A program made the position numbers and the translations under genes. A stretch of DNA of 64,000 nucleotides, taken from assembly GCA_910589195.1 (NCBI GenBank), contig CAJUTC010000005.1, forward strand, positions 1 to 64,000. Direction: 5' to 3'. Position 1 is the first letter of the stretch, and each line of letters begins with the position of its first letter. Below are positions 42,232 to 51,800 of this stretch, in pieces. Origin of the DNA: an uncultured Lachnospiraceae bacterium (GTDB lineage: Bacteria; Bacillota; Clostridia; Lachnospirales; Lachnospiraceae). The notes beneath the pieces are model-generated. The model saw only the letters and a list, made by a program, of their open reading frames with translations, made no database searches and was not told the DNA's origin.

Positions 42232-45200
42232 TTACTGAACCCACGCACCGTTTTCATCAACTACATAATGATCTGGGGTGGTTGTATTGGCATACATGGC
42301 GCCGTCAGCACCAAGATAATACCATTTTCCTCCAGTCTGGATCCAGCCGGTAGCCATAGCGCCATCCTGATTCAGATAGTACCATTTGCTTTGATCAAAA
42401 ACCCAGTTCACTGCCATGGTTCCGTCCTGATTCAGGAAATACCATCTTCCGCCATCCATGATCCAGTTTGTGGCCATAGCGCCTAGGCCCGGAATAAGAT
42501 AATACCACTGATTATTAAGATTCAGCCAGCCTTCTACCATATAGCCATTTGCATCAAAACGGTAGATGGAACCGTTAATTTTCGCCCATTGATTCTTGGG
42601 ATAATCTTTGTCAGCCTTTTCCAGCCACCAGCCATTTTGGTTCTTGATCCATGTGCCGGTAACCGTAGGAGCTGAAGCCGGGCTGCCAGAAGAAGGTCCG
42701 CCAGAAGTGCTTCCTCCGGACACGCTTCCGCCACCTCCGCCTCCGCCAGAACTACCGCCAGAGCCGCCGCCGGAACCGCTCTTGCGAGTGCCTGTCTGGA
42801 TTGCTTCTTTAAAGACTTCCGTTGCCTGATCCAATTCAGCCGCAACCGCCTGTGCCTCTTCTTTTGTCAACGGACTCTCTTTTGCCGCTTCCGCCTTTTT
42901 AATTGCTTCTTCAAATGCTGTAAGCACTTCGGATGAAACGAATCGAGTTCCTTGTGTTACTGCCGCTGGAACGCTGTTATTAACAGAAACCCCTTCCTTT
43001 GCTTCCTTCGCGCGTTTGATTGCTTCATCTACCTCTACCGGCTCATACGGAATGATGGATGCGGTGGTCTGGATCGTGCCTTCATAATTTCCCGCGTCCT
43101 TTCCGATAAGGTTTGCGTGAACCACTACAATTTTATCCGTGCCTGGGTTGCGATCGGAAAATGCCCCGGTTACCTCTCCAAGCCGCACCTCATCGCCGCT
43201 TATAATCTTGCTTTCATCCAAAGCAGCCGTTACCGTAGCCTCTGCCGTTCCGTCATAAATCTTATCTTCTACTTTTACCGTAACTAACGGCCTATTGGCA
43301 ATGGTAAAGGTGATCCTTCCAGTTCCGGTACAAATATCATCCCTTGCCGCTGTAACGGTTACTGTTGCCCCATCTCCTGCGTTTACGTTCTGGGAATAGG
43401 AAACGGTATACCAATCAGTACTGATGGCCTGCTCCCTTACCTTCACTGTTACAGAAGGCGTTTTTTCGGTCTTGTCATACACGTAACCGCCCTCAGGGAT
43501 TCCCAGTTCAATCTTAGCTCTGGACAGATTGATACGCTCAATCACAAAGTCTACCGTTTTATGATCCGGAAGCACATAGTTTCCGCCGGATTTGTTGCTT
43601 ATTGTTACGGTTGCAGTTCCAATATTTATGTTATTGGAATAGCTTACACTGTACTCGCTATCTGGAATCACCGTATTGCCGTCTTTTACAGTAACGGCAG
43701 GAGTAACGGGCCTTCCATTATAATCATACGGACCTGCTTCCAGGATAATTGCAGGATTACTTACTTCTTTAGGAGAAACCGTCACGGTAATATCAACATT
43801 CTTAACGGTCTTATACGTATTGGTATCTGCCGGGGTAAAATCAGCCTTAAAGGAACGGCTTCCCGCGTTTCCAACCAAGGTTTCCGGATTCTTCCAGCTC
43901 CAGGTGCCAGGAGTGTTCCCGGCAGGATTCTGAAGCGCCACCTCTTTTAAGGTTTGCCCGTATACAGCCTTTGGAGCCGGATAAGAAGAAAGCTTAGGAG
44001 CTACCTTTGGCTTATAGCTTTTATCTGCTAATGTAAGAATGCCTTCCCCGTAAAGATCAAACTGATCCTCCTGACCTGTAGCGTATGTATAGGTAACCCA
44101 AGTGCCGTTCGGCTCAAAGGTATACCCGTTTCTTGCACTTCCCTGGCTGGTTCCCGCCAGGAATAAAAGATCCTCAGCTCCTACAGAATCGTCATCACAG
44201 TTTGTAATATCCACCAGATAATTTTTCCCGTCTTCCATGGTAACAATATTCCACATGTGCGGGCCTTCCCCGGTTGCGCCTTCCATATCTCCTACAACGA
44301 TGTAGCTGATTACCTTCTCATCCTCAAAGGTAGATAAGTCACAAAGATACTGGAATGCTTTTGCGTATCCTTCACACACTACATTTGTGTTTTTATCGCC
44401 ATCGAACACGTGAACCAACTGCCAGGGATCCCCGAAGGCAACGCTGCTGCTGCTTACCGCACTATAATCATAAGATACCAGAGCGCAGATTTCCGCCCTG
44501 TACGCGTCCAGCTTTTCATAGTCATCTTTCCCTGCATGCTTTGACACTATGGCCTGGGCATTCTTTGCCGCGGCCTTTGCCGTATTGACTTTCGCGCCTT
44601 TCACTGTATACTCGCTTCCGTCCTGGTATGCCTTTGCAACCGGCATCCGGCAGGTTATCTTCTGGGGGCCTGTAAGTGTTCCATTTTTATAGGAAAAGGA
44701 AAGACCCGCCAGTCCAGTCCCTTTCGTCTTGTCAAACCAGTACAGCTCATAGGGGCAGTTTACCAGCAAAAGATCAAGAGTAACTGCTAAATCAGGGAGG
44801 CACAGCTCTGCCGCTTTGTCTACTGCCTCTTCATTAATCTTATTGCCTACCACAAGAGAGGAAACGCCCAAATCAGCCGCGGTCCAACTGGTTTTGGTTA
44901 CTCCCAGATCTTCCATTGTAAATTCGATCTCAGTGTTCCTTCTGGTTCCTTCCGCAATTGCCGTAACTTCACGTTTCAGCTTTTGATAAAACTTTTTATC
45001 GACTCCTTCCAGCCGCTCTTCACCAAAATTGCCATAAAGGGCGATTCCGTCGTTGCCATACATGATCTGCTCAATGTAGGCGTCAAGAAGCTCCTGGCCA
45101 TCCTGCTGATCCCAATCGCTTTCATCCGGAACTACAATCAAGTCCTCAAGCTGGATTGTCAGTTGGCCTTCTTCTCCCTGGCAATCTGCTAACAGGGCGT

Positions 45201-45609
45201 CGTCCCTGCCGCATACTGGGCACTTCTCATTTATAGAGTCTTCCGTACATTTTTCGTTACAGATGCATTCCTTTGACTCTGGAGCCGGCTCTGTTGTCTG
45301 AGAAGCCTCTGACGGTTTGCTGACGTCTGACGTTTCTTCTTCCTCTTTGGAATCGTCTGCCACCCCATTGGTGCTTTCTGGTTCCTTTGACTCCGTTTCC
45401 TCTTCTTTTGTTTCTTCTTTTACTTCTTCTTTTGTTTCTTCCTCCGCATCCGTTTCTTTTTCCGCATCAGACGGGCTGGCAGCCTCCGTGCCTGATGGTT
45501 TACGTCCTGCCGATGCCCCTGTATCTGCCGAAGCAGAAAACGCTGTTACTTGGAACAGCATACACATGGTAAGAAGCATACTCAGCAGCCTTTTTCCACG
45601 CATCTTCAT
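42232..45609 (-). CDS. secreted transglutaminase-like surface protein with choline-binding-type repeats
   Basis: This 1125-residue protein is modular. A signal peptide (1-28) is followed by an acidic Glu/Lys/Ser region (40-112) and a six-cysteine cluster (115-143: CIC, C121, CPVC, C143) of a kind seen in many clostridial surface proteins. A transglutaminase-like core follows (about 360-500) with the triad Cys412, His451 and Asp467. Bacterial Ig-like/MBG-type repeats (about 550-870), a helical segment (880-960) and a Gly/Ser linker come next. The end has about five WYYL-type cell-wall-binding repeats (1020-1125) that anchor it to choline or teichoic acid. The enzyme could cross-link or cleave surface proteins. 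GGAGG precedes the ATG. Confidence 0.9.
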   Translation of the reverse strand: MKMRGKRLLSMLLTMCMLFQVTAFSASADTGASAGRKPSGTEAASPSDAEKETDAEEETKEEVKEETKEEETESKEPESTNGVADDSKEEEETSDVSKPSEASQTTEPAPESKECICNEKCTEDSINEKCPVCGRDDALLADCQGEEGQLTIQLEDLIVVPDESDWDQQDGQELLDAYIEQIMYGNDGIALYGNFGEERLEGVDKKFYQKLKREVTAIAEGTRRNTEIEFTMEDLGVTKTSWTAADLGVSSLVVGNKINEEAVDKAAELCLPDLAVTLDLLLVNCPYELYWFDKTKGTGLAGLSFSYKNGTLTGPQKITCRMPVAKAYQDGSEYTVKGAKVNTAKAAAKNAQAIVSKHAGKDDYEKLDAYRAEICALVSYDYSAVSSSSVAFGDPWQLVHVFDGDKNTNVVCEGYAKAFQYLCDLSTFEDEKVISYIVVGDMEGATGEGPHMWNIVTMEDGKNYLVDITNCDDDSVGAEDLLFLAGTSQGSARNGYTFEPNGTWVTYTYATGQEDQFDLYGEGILTLADKSYKPKVAPKLSSYPAPKAVYGQTLKEVALQNPAGNTPGTWSWKNPETLVGNAGSRSFKADFTPADTNTYKTVKNVDITVTVSPKEVSNPAIILEAGPYDYNGRPVTPAVTVKDGNTVIPDSEYSVSYSNNINIGTATVTISNKSGGNYVLPDHKTVDFVIERINLSRAKIELGIPEGGYVYDKTEKTPSVTVKVREQAISTDWYTVSYSQNVNAGDGATVTVTAARDDICTGTGRITFTIANRPLVTVKVEDKIYDGTAEATVTAALDESKIISGDEVRLGEVTGAFSDRNPGTDKIVVVHANLIGKDAGNYEGTIQTTASIIPYEPVEVDEAIKRAKEAKEGVSVNNSVPAAVTQGTRFVSSEVLTAFEEAIKKAEAAKESPLTKEEAQAVAAELDQATEVFKEAIQTGTRKSGSGGGSGGSSGGGGGGGSVSGGSTSGGPSSGSPASAPTVTGTWIKNQNGWWLEKADKDYPKNQWAKINGSIYRFDANGYMVEGWLNLNNQWYYLIPGLGAMATNWIMDGGRWYFLNQDGTMAVNWVFDQSKWYYLNQDGAMATGWIQTGGKWYYLGADGAMYANTTTPDHYVVDENGAWVQ

Positions 45610-45933
45610 TTCATCCCTCCATATTTACTAATTGGGTTCCAATTGATCATGCATTCCCCATGTTTTTGAGAAGCCAATCAACTAGCCCTTTTCTGATAAA
45701 ATTCCTTAATCCCTCCTTACGTTCCAGCATAATATTTCCAAAGAGCCTTGCCTGCAAATTCGAACACTTTTCCGCATTTTGGTTCTTTTGGTTCCTGCGG
45801 TTCTTGGCCGCACTATAAGAATACCATATCTCCCCTTAAATTGAAACCAGCTTTTGTAAGAATTTTTGTATTTGCTCTCAATATAGTTCCATCTTGACTG
45901 ACCACACCCCAGTCCGATAAAATTAGGCAAGAA
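45610..45933. other. intergenic stretch without a recognisable gene
   Basis: This stretch between the surface protein gene and the dusB terminator holds short open frames but none with both a ribosome binding site and protein-like composition. An AAGGAGG at about 45713-45719 on the minus strand has no convincing start codon after it. A weak minus-strand promoter pair (TTGCAG, 17 bp, TATTAT, about 45730-45760) could serve the surface protein gene. Confidence 0.4.
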
Positions 45934-45990
45934 GGTTTGCCAGGATCGAATCTAATCTGTACACTGGCTCCCCAGCCAATCAGGCAAACC
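45934..45990 (-). terminator. probable terminator after dusB
   Basis: GGTTTGCC (45934-45941) pairs with GGCAAACC (45983-45990) around an inner GGCT/AGCC hairpin. It starts 7 nt after the dusB stop; the downstream T tract on the minus strand (CCTTCTTGCCTAATTTT) is broken. Confidence 0.55.
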
Positions 45991-45996
45991 AAACAT

Positions 45997-46968
45997 TCAG
46001 GCACGCTCCAAAATCCGTTCTTCTAAAAGCTGAATCATTTCCTCTACGGTAGATACCTGGTTGATCGCATTCCGCAGGGAGGCTGAATGGGGAAGACCTG
46101 CCGTATACCAGGCCATATGTTTGCGCATTTCCCGCATAGCCGTTTTTTCGCCTTTATACTCGGCCAAAAGGATTCCATGGCGCAGAATCATCTCTTTTAT
46201 TTCATTCAATTTTGGTTCTGGAACCAGCTCTCCTGTGTCCAGATACCGGGAAATTCTCGAAAAAATCCATGGGTTCCCTTTTGCGCCCCTGCCAATCATA
46301 ATACCATCACATCCTGTTTCCTCCAGCATCCGCTTTGCGTCCTGAGGGGTAAACACGTCACCATTTCCAATTACAGGAATCCCAACTGCCTCTTTTACTT
46401 GGCGGATCACATCCCAATCTGCCTTTCCGGAATAATACTGTTCCCTGGTGCGCCCATGAACCGCTACCGCTGATACGCCACAGTATTCCGCAATTTCAGC
46501 GATTTCTACCGCATTCACCTGCTCCTCATTAAATCCTTTCCGGAATTTAACGGTTACTGGTTTTTTTACATGTTTTACCATAGAAGTTAAAATCTGTTCC
46601 ACCTTTTTCGGATCCTTCATCAGTGCGGAACCTTCCCCATTGTTGACAATTTTCGGAACCGGGCATCCCATATTAAAATCAATTACATCATACGGGCCAT
46701 CTTCAATCTGTGCCGCAATTTCTCCCAGGATATCTGGATCCGAGCCAAAAAGCTGGACAGCTACTGGCCGCTCTTCTTTCCCGATTTGAAGCAGCGCCTG
46801 AGTATTTTTATTGCGGTAAAGTATGGCCTTTGCACTCACCATCTCTGTCACCGCCATGCCGCAGCCCTGCTCCCTGCAAAGAAGGCGGTAGGGTAAATCT
46901 GTCACCCCGGCCATGGGTGCTAAAATAAGATTATGCTCCAATGTAACATTACCGATTTTCAGTTTCAT
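45997..46968 (-). CDS. dusB: tRNA-dihydrouridine synthase, DusB-like
   Basis: Dus enzymes reduce uridines in the tRNA D-loop with FMN and NADPH. The 323-residue protein has the TIM-barrel FMN-binding marks (LAPMAGVTDLPYR, RPVAVQLFGSDP) and the catalytic Cys102 in DFNMGCPVPK, followed by AVHGRTREQYYSGKADW and the IGRGAKGNPW phosphate loop. It overlaps the end of the upstream small gene by 4 nt (ATGA), so the two are coupled. Confidence 0.95.
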   Translation of the reverse strand: MKLKIGNVTLEHNLILAPMAGVTDLPYRLLCREQGCGMAVTEMVSAKAILYRNKNTQALLQIGKEERPVAVQLFGSDPDILGEIAAQIEDGPYDVIDFNMGCPVPKIVNNGEGSALMKDPKKVEQILTSMVKHVKKPVTVKFRKGFNEEQVNAVEIAEIAEYCGVSAVAVHGRTREQYYSGKADWDVIRQVKEAVGIPVIGNGDVFTPQDAKRMLEETGCDGIMIGRGAKGNPWIFSRISRYLDTGELVPEPKLNEIKEMILRHGILLAEYKGEKTAMREMRKHMAWYTAGLPHSASLRNAINQVSTVEEMIQLLEERILERA

Positions 46969-47357
46969 AAAAAATTCTCTCCATCAACCTTTGACATCTC
47001 TTTTCCCAGGACAAATACCTGGTAAAACAGTTCAAGGCTTTCTAACAATTCCCGCTTTTCCCGCTGGTATTGCCTGATTTTTAACTCGCTTCCAATTTCA
47101 TCAAACAGATAATCCTGGTCATGGACTTCTACCCGGAACGTAAGTTTGCCCTCCGAAGAAAATTCCAAAATCAGCACGCCTCCTACATCTTCTGTAAAAA
47201 GCACACACAGAATTTGAAGTTCCTGCTTAATGCCTTCCGGAAGCTTTCCAAAGCTGGGGTTAAAGTAATACTTCTGCTCATACGAATTAGCTCCGCAAAG
47301 TATGGTCCGTTCTGCCTTTACTTCCATATGACTCTGATTGCCGCTCTGATTTTCCAT
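46965..47357 (-). CDS. DUF6145-like small protein of unknown function
   Basis: This 130-residue protein has no signal peptide or membrane helix. It is mixed alpha/beta with a central strand pair (GGVLILEFSSEGKLTFRVEVHDQDYLFDEIGSELKI) and a C-terminal amphipathic helix. It resembles a small Lachnospiraceae family I know as DUF6145, often placed next to dusB, but I cannot check this by search. The stop overlaps the dusB start (ATGA). AAGGAAG precedes its ATG. No function can be given. Confidence 0.75.
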   Translation of the reverse strand: MENQSGNQSHMEVKAERTILCGANSYEQKYYFNPSFGKLPEGIKQELQILCVLFTEDVGGVLILEFSSEGKLTFRVEVHDQDYLFDEIGSELKIRQYQREKRELLESLELFYQVFVLGKEMSKVDGENFL

Positions 47358-47402
47358 ATACTTCCTTTTCTCCTTTCATCCTATTGAAAGCTTAATAAGT
47401 GT

Positions 47403-47480
47403 TCGCAAAACTCCTTTGTAAGAAACAGGGGCTGCTTTGTCCAGACCCCGTCACGCCGGGAGAACGTTTCGCGATCATCT
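47403..47480. repeat. palindromic intergenic repeat, family A copy 2
   Basis: This 78-bp element is the shorter, oppositely oriented relative of 13201-13360. Its right end (GAGAACGTTTCGCGAT) is the reverse complement of the left end of copy 1, with CAGACCCCGTCAC next to it. Its left end (CTTTGTAAGAAACAGGG) matches the right end of copy 1. It lacks the nested GC-rich core. It lies just upstream of the small dusB-partner gene. Confidence 0.8.
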
Positions 47481-47519
47481 ATATCAAAGTTTAAGCAATT
47501 GCCCTAAATAAAAGGCAAA

Positions 47520-47543
47520 GCGCCGTAAGCATACTTACGGCGC
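47520..47543 (-). terminator. hairpin after the ATP-PFK gene
   Basis: A perfect 10-bp stem (GCGCCGTAAG with CTTACGGCGC) with a four-base loop is followed on the minus strand by TTTGCCTTTTATTT. It lies 130 nt past the pfkA stop. Confidence 0.75.
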
Positions 47544-47673
47544 CAAATAAACATTACTGTCCGCATCTTGGTGCGGCTGTTCCCAGATCATGTTTGAAAC
47601 TTTATGCTCACTTTGGAATGAACACGGCCTGCAAAACTTTGTTGACACAGCTTCCCGAGCCCAAGGCCAAACC

Positions 47674-48648
47674 TTACCGAACCAGCATCTTAAAGATCTC
47701 ATACTGATCTTCTGGTATGTCTTTCTTCATACTCAGGGCTTCCTGAATATCAAAATCAACATATGCGCCGTTCTTATATGCCACTACCCGGTTGCTCTTG
47801 CCTTCTGCCATCAAGAGGGCGGCTTTCGCACCCATAATGGATGCGTAAACGCGGTCTTTACAGGTAGGCGTGCCGCCACGCTGCATATGGCCTAAGATGG
47901 TAGCCCGGGTTTCGATTCCGGTGGCAGCCTCAATTCGTCTTGCCATAGAAGTAGAATGTCCGATTCCTTCTGCGTTAATGATAATATTATGCTTCTTGCC
48001 CCTCTTACGGTTATCAATAATCCGGTTAATCAACGCCTGCTCATTGCCGTCATAGCGCTCCGGAAGCAGGATATCCTCAGCACCATTCGCAAAGCCGCAC
48101 CATAACGCAATATAGCCCGCGTTCCGCCCCATAACCTCAATAATAGAGCAGCGCTCGTGGGAAGTGGATGTATCACGAACCTTATCAATGGCTTCCATCG
48201 CTGTATTTACCGCCGTATCAAAACCAATGGTATACTCGCTGCACGCAATATCCAAATCAATAGTTCCCGGAACACCTATGGTATTAATTCCAAGGGCCGC
48301 AAGTTTTCCCGCACCCCGAAACGAACCGTCGCCGCCAATCACCACAATCCCGTCGATCCCGTGCTTCCTACAAATCTGGGCGCCAAGCTCCTGGCCTTCC
48401 GGCGTAGTAAACTCCATACATCTGGCAGTATATAAAATCGTACCGCCCCGATGCATAATGTCGGATACACTGGTGCTGTCCATATCTACAATCTCCTCTG
48501 AAAGGAGGCCCGCATATCCTCTCATAATTCCCTTAACTTTTAATCCTTCATGAATGGCCGTACGGACTACCGCACGGATCGCCGCGTTCATGCCTGGCGC
48601 GTCACCGCCACTGGTTAATACGCCAATCGTTTTTACTGCCTTTGCCAT
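47674..48648 (-). CDS. pfkA: ATP-dependent 6-phosphofructokinase
   Basis: The 324-residue length and motifs are those of bacterial PfkA: TSGGDAPGMNAAIR, VIGGDGSFRGA, GVPGTIDLDI and EVMGRNAGYIALW. The Gly of GGDGS and of PGTID mark the ATP-using form, in contrast to the two PKTIDND enzymes in this window. The usual PGTIDND has Leu in place of the Asn here. PfkA commits fructose-6-phosphate to glycolysis. AGGAGGG lies upstream of the ATG. It is 198 nt downstream of dnaE, a neighbourhood also seen in other Firmicutes, with a palindrome in between. Confidence 0.95.
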   Translation of the reverse strand: MAKAVKTIGVLTSGGDAPGMNAAIRAVVRTAIHEGLKVKGIMRGYAGLLSEEIVDMDSTSVSDIMHRGGTILYTARCMEFTTPEGQELGAQICRKHGIDGIVVIGGDGSFRGAGKLAALGINTIGVPGTIDLDIACSEYTIGFDTAVNTAMEAIDKVRDTSTSHERCSIIEVMGRNAGYIALWCGFANGAEDILLPERYDGNEQALINRIIDNRKRGKKHNIIINAEGIGHSTSMARRIEAATGIETRATILGHMQRGGTPTCKDRVYASIMGAKAALLMAEGKSNRVVAYKNGAYVDFDIQEALSMKKDIPEDQYEIFKMLVR

Positions 48649-48721
48649 AGCTTTACCCTCCTGATATGAGAATCTATATCAACTTGTGTATTTGATTCAA
48701 CCTGTGTAATCTTTGAAAATC

Positions 48722-48790
48722 CGCCGCCAATTAGGCGGCATGAATTCAGGGATGCCAAGTGCGCCCGCCAGACTTTCATGATTGGCGGCG
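48722..48790. repeat. GC-rich palindrome between dnaE and pfkA
   Basis: CGCCGCCAAT (48722-48731) and ATTGGCGGCG (48781-48790) form a perfect 10-bp inverted repeat. Inside are further complementary pieces (GGCGG with CCGCC, CATGAA with TTCATG). Just outside is the small palindrome CTCACTTGTGAG. No T tract follows on either strand, so it is not a standard terminator. Confidence 0.6.
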
Positions 48791-48846
48791 CACTCACTTG
48801 TGAGCGCATGATGGTTTGCTTGTTTTTACTTTTATACATGAATATC

Positions 48847-51800
48847 TTAACCCATTTTTCTCCCTATTTCAATCCCTTTTTCCACCAGTCTGATATTTTT
48901 TTCACCAAGTATTTTCGTCAACTTATCCAATAATAGTGAATCAGCCCTTACATTCCAGTTAGACGGCAGAATTTTCTTTGCTTTTTCCTGTTTTAAATAC
49001 AAGATTACAGAATCTTGACCCTCCTGGCCGCGCAGCAGGCCAAACAGTTCCCGCTCCTTAACATGGTAATCTTCCAGATTTTCAAACTGGATCCACAGCT
49101 CTTTTGGCACCTCTCCAAAAGGCACTGCCCGGCTGCAGACTAATTTTCCTATCGGCTCCTCACCCAGGGAAACCCTCCCCTGGATAAACAGTTTTTCATC
49201 CTGGACAAATAATTCCCGCTGGTTTTCATAAATATTTGGAAATACCAACACTTCCACTGATCCCAGCATGTCCTCTAACGTGACAAAGGCCATCATTTGA
49301 TTTTTTCTGGTAGTTTTAACAACCTTTCCTGTTACCATGCCTCCTATGGTCACCGTAGAGCCGTCTATTACCCTGGCTTTGTCAGTTTCCTCATCCACTA
49401 TAAAGTCCACTGAAGTTGCCGTAACATTCTTCCTCCATATCCCTTCATAGGCATCCATAGGATGGCCGCTTACGTAAATCCCCAAGGTTTCTTTTTCAAA
49501 GGCCAAAAGCTCTTCTTTCGGATACTCCTCTGCTTTTGGGAACCGGATCCGGAAATCATCTTTTGTTTCCTCATCCGCAAAATCAAATAAGCTGATCTGC
49601 CCAGACATGGCTGTTTTCTTCTCCTTGGTTTTCTGCTCTAATATTTCCGGGGCAACCATCATCTTCTGTTTCCGGTTCCCTGGCATGGAATCTAAGGCTC
49701 CTGATTTAATAAAGTTCTCCAGTGTCTTCCGGTTCACTTCCTTATTGGTCATGCGTCCCGCAAAATCCTCAATCGAAGAAAACAGGCCATTTTGCTCCCT
49801 TTCTCTTATAATGGACTCTACCACTGACTTGCCTACGCTTTTAATGGCTGAGAGGCCATACCGGATGGAATTACCAGATACGGAGAAGCCGCTCTCCCCT
49901 TCATTCATGTCTGGCGGCAAAATGGAGATTCCCATCTGGCGGCAGGTCAGGATATACTCTGCCGCCTTATTCCCATTATCCATTACGGATGTCATAAGGG
50001 CCGCCATAAATTCCAGGGGATAATAATATTTCAGATACGCGGTCTGATAAGCCACCACCGCATAGCACGCGGCATGGGACTTATTAAAAGCATATTTCGC
50101 AAAATCAATCATCTCATCGTAAATCATGTTTGCGGTCTGCTCACTGATCCCGTTCGCAATACATCCTGTCACTTGTTCCGCCAAGTTTCCGTAGACAAAA
50201 TTCTTCCGCTCCTTTTCCATCACAGCGGTTTTCTTCTTGGACATAGCACGGCGCACCAAGTCACTCCGCCCCATGGTATATCCGGCTAAATCCCGCACAA
50301 TTTGCATAACCTGTTCCTGATAAACAATACAGCCGTAAGTTGGCCTTAAGATAGACTCTAATTGTGGGCAGTCGTAGGTAATCGCGTTTTTGTCATTTTT
50401 TCCCTTCAGATATCTGGGAATAAAGTCCATAGGCCCCGGACGGTACAGGGATATGCCCGCAATCACATCCTCTAAGTTTTCCGGTTTCAGCTCCTTCATA
50501 AACCCCTTCATGCCGCCGCTTTCTAGCTGGAACACTCCTTCCGTTTTTCCCGTTCCGATGGATTCTAGCACACTTTTGTCATCATAGTCAATCTGATCCA
50601 TATCCAATCGGATGCCATAGTTTTTCTCTATTTGGGAAACGGCATTGTTAATAACAGTCAAGGTACGTAAACCTAAAAAATCCATTTTAAGCAGACCCAA
50701 CTCTTCCAATGTGGTCATAGTAAACTGGGTTATAATTGTTCCGTCAGCCGCCCGGCTCAAGGGAACGTACTCATCTACGGAAGTCCGGCTGATTACCACG
50801 CCTGCCGCATGCATGGAAGTATGTCTGGGCAGGCCTTCCAGGCGCTTTGACATATCAATCAGATATTTCACCTGTTCATCGCTTTCATAAGCCTTCCGAA
50901 GATCCGGTCTTTCCTTTAAAGCCCGATCCAAGGTCATTCCCAGATCCCTAGGGATCATCTTGGCAATAGCGTCACACTGAGCGTACGGGTAATCCAGTAC
51001 CCGGCCCACATCCCGGATTACACCTTTCGCCGCCAATGTACCAAATGTAACGATCTGTACCACCTGATCCGTTCCATATTTTTGCACCACATAATCAATT
51101 ACTTCCTGACGCCGCTCATAGCAAAAATCAATATCAATATCCGGCATGGAAACCCGCTCCGGGTTTAAGAAACGTTCAAACAGCAGATCGTACCGGATGG
51201 GATCAATATTTGTAATCTCCAGGCAGTATGATACCAGGCTTCCTGCCGCTGATCCCCTTCCTGGGCCTACTGGGATCCCCTTAGAACGGGCAAAGTGAAT
51301 AAAATCCCACACAATCAGGAAGTAGTCCACATATCCCATGGTGTGGATCACATCTAATTCATAATCCAGCCGCTGCCACAGGGACTGGGCATCCTTAGCG
51401 TCGGGATATCGGCGGCTCAATCCTTCCCTGCAAAGCCGGTTTAAATAGCTCCAGGAGGTTTCCCCTTCCGGCACTTCAAATTTTGGAAGCTTGGTAACGC
51501 CAAACTCAATCTCCACATTGCACCGCTTCGCAATCTTTGCTGTATTATCCAAAGCTTCCTGGGCATAGGGAAACAGGGCTCGCATTTCTTCTTCCGATTT
51601 CATATAATACTGCCCGCCTTCATAGCGCATCCTGTTTTCATCTGTTACCTTTTTCCCTGTTTGGATGCAGAGAAGAATATCATGGGCATTGGCGTCCTCA
51701 GCATAAATGTAGTGAATGTCATTGGTAGCTACCAAGTCTATGGAAAGCTCCCGGCCAAGACGCAAAAGCCCCTGATTTACTGTGTTCTGAGCCGGGATTC

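Noticed and set aside
45706..45930. 74-codon minus-strand frame upstream of the surface protein gene
   Set aside because: No ribosome binding site at its start, Arg/Lys-rich composition and overlap with a probable terminator region. It is more likely non-coding.
48633..48839. 68-codon minus-strand frame between dnaE and pfkA
   Set aside because: It consists mostly of the palindrome and overlaps the pfkA start. Composition and lack of a good start signal argue against a gene.
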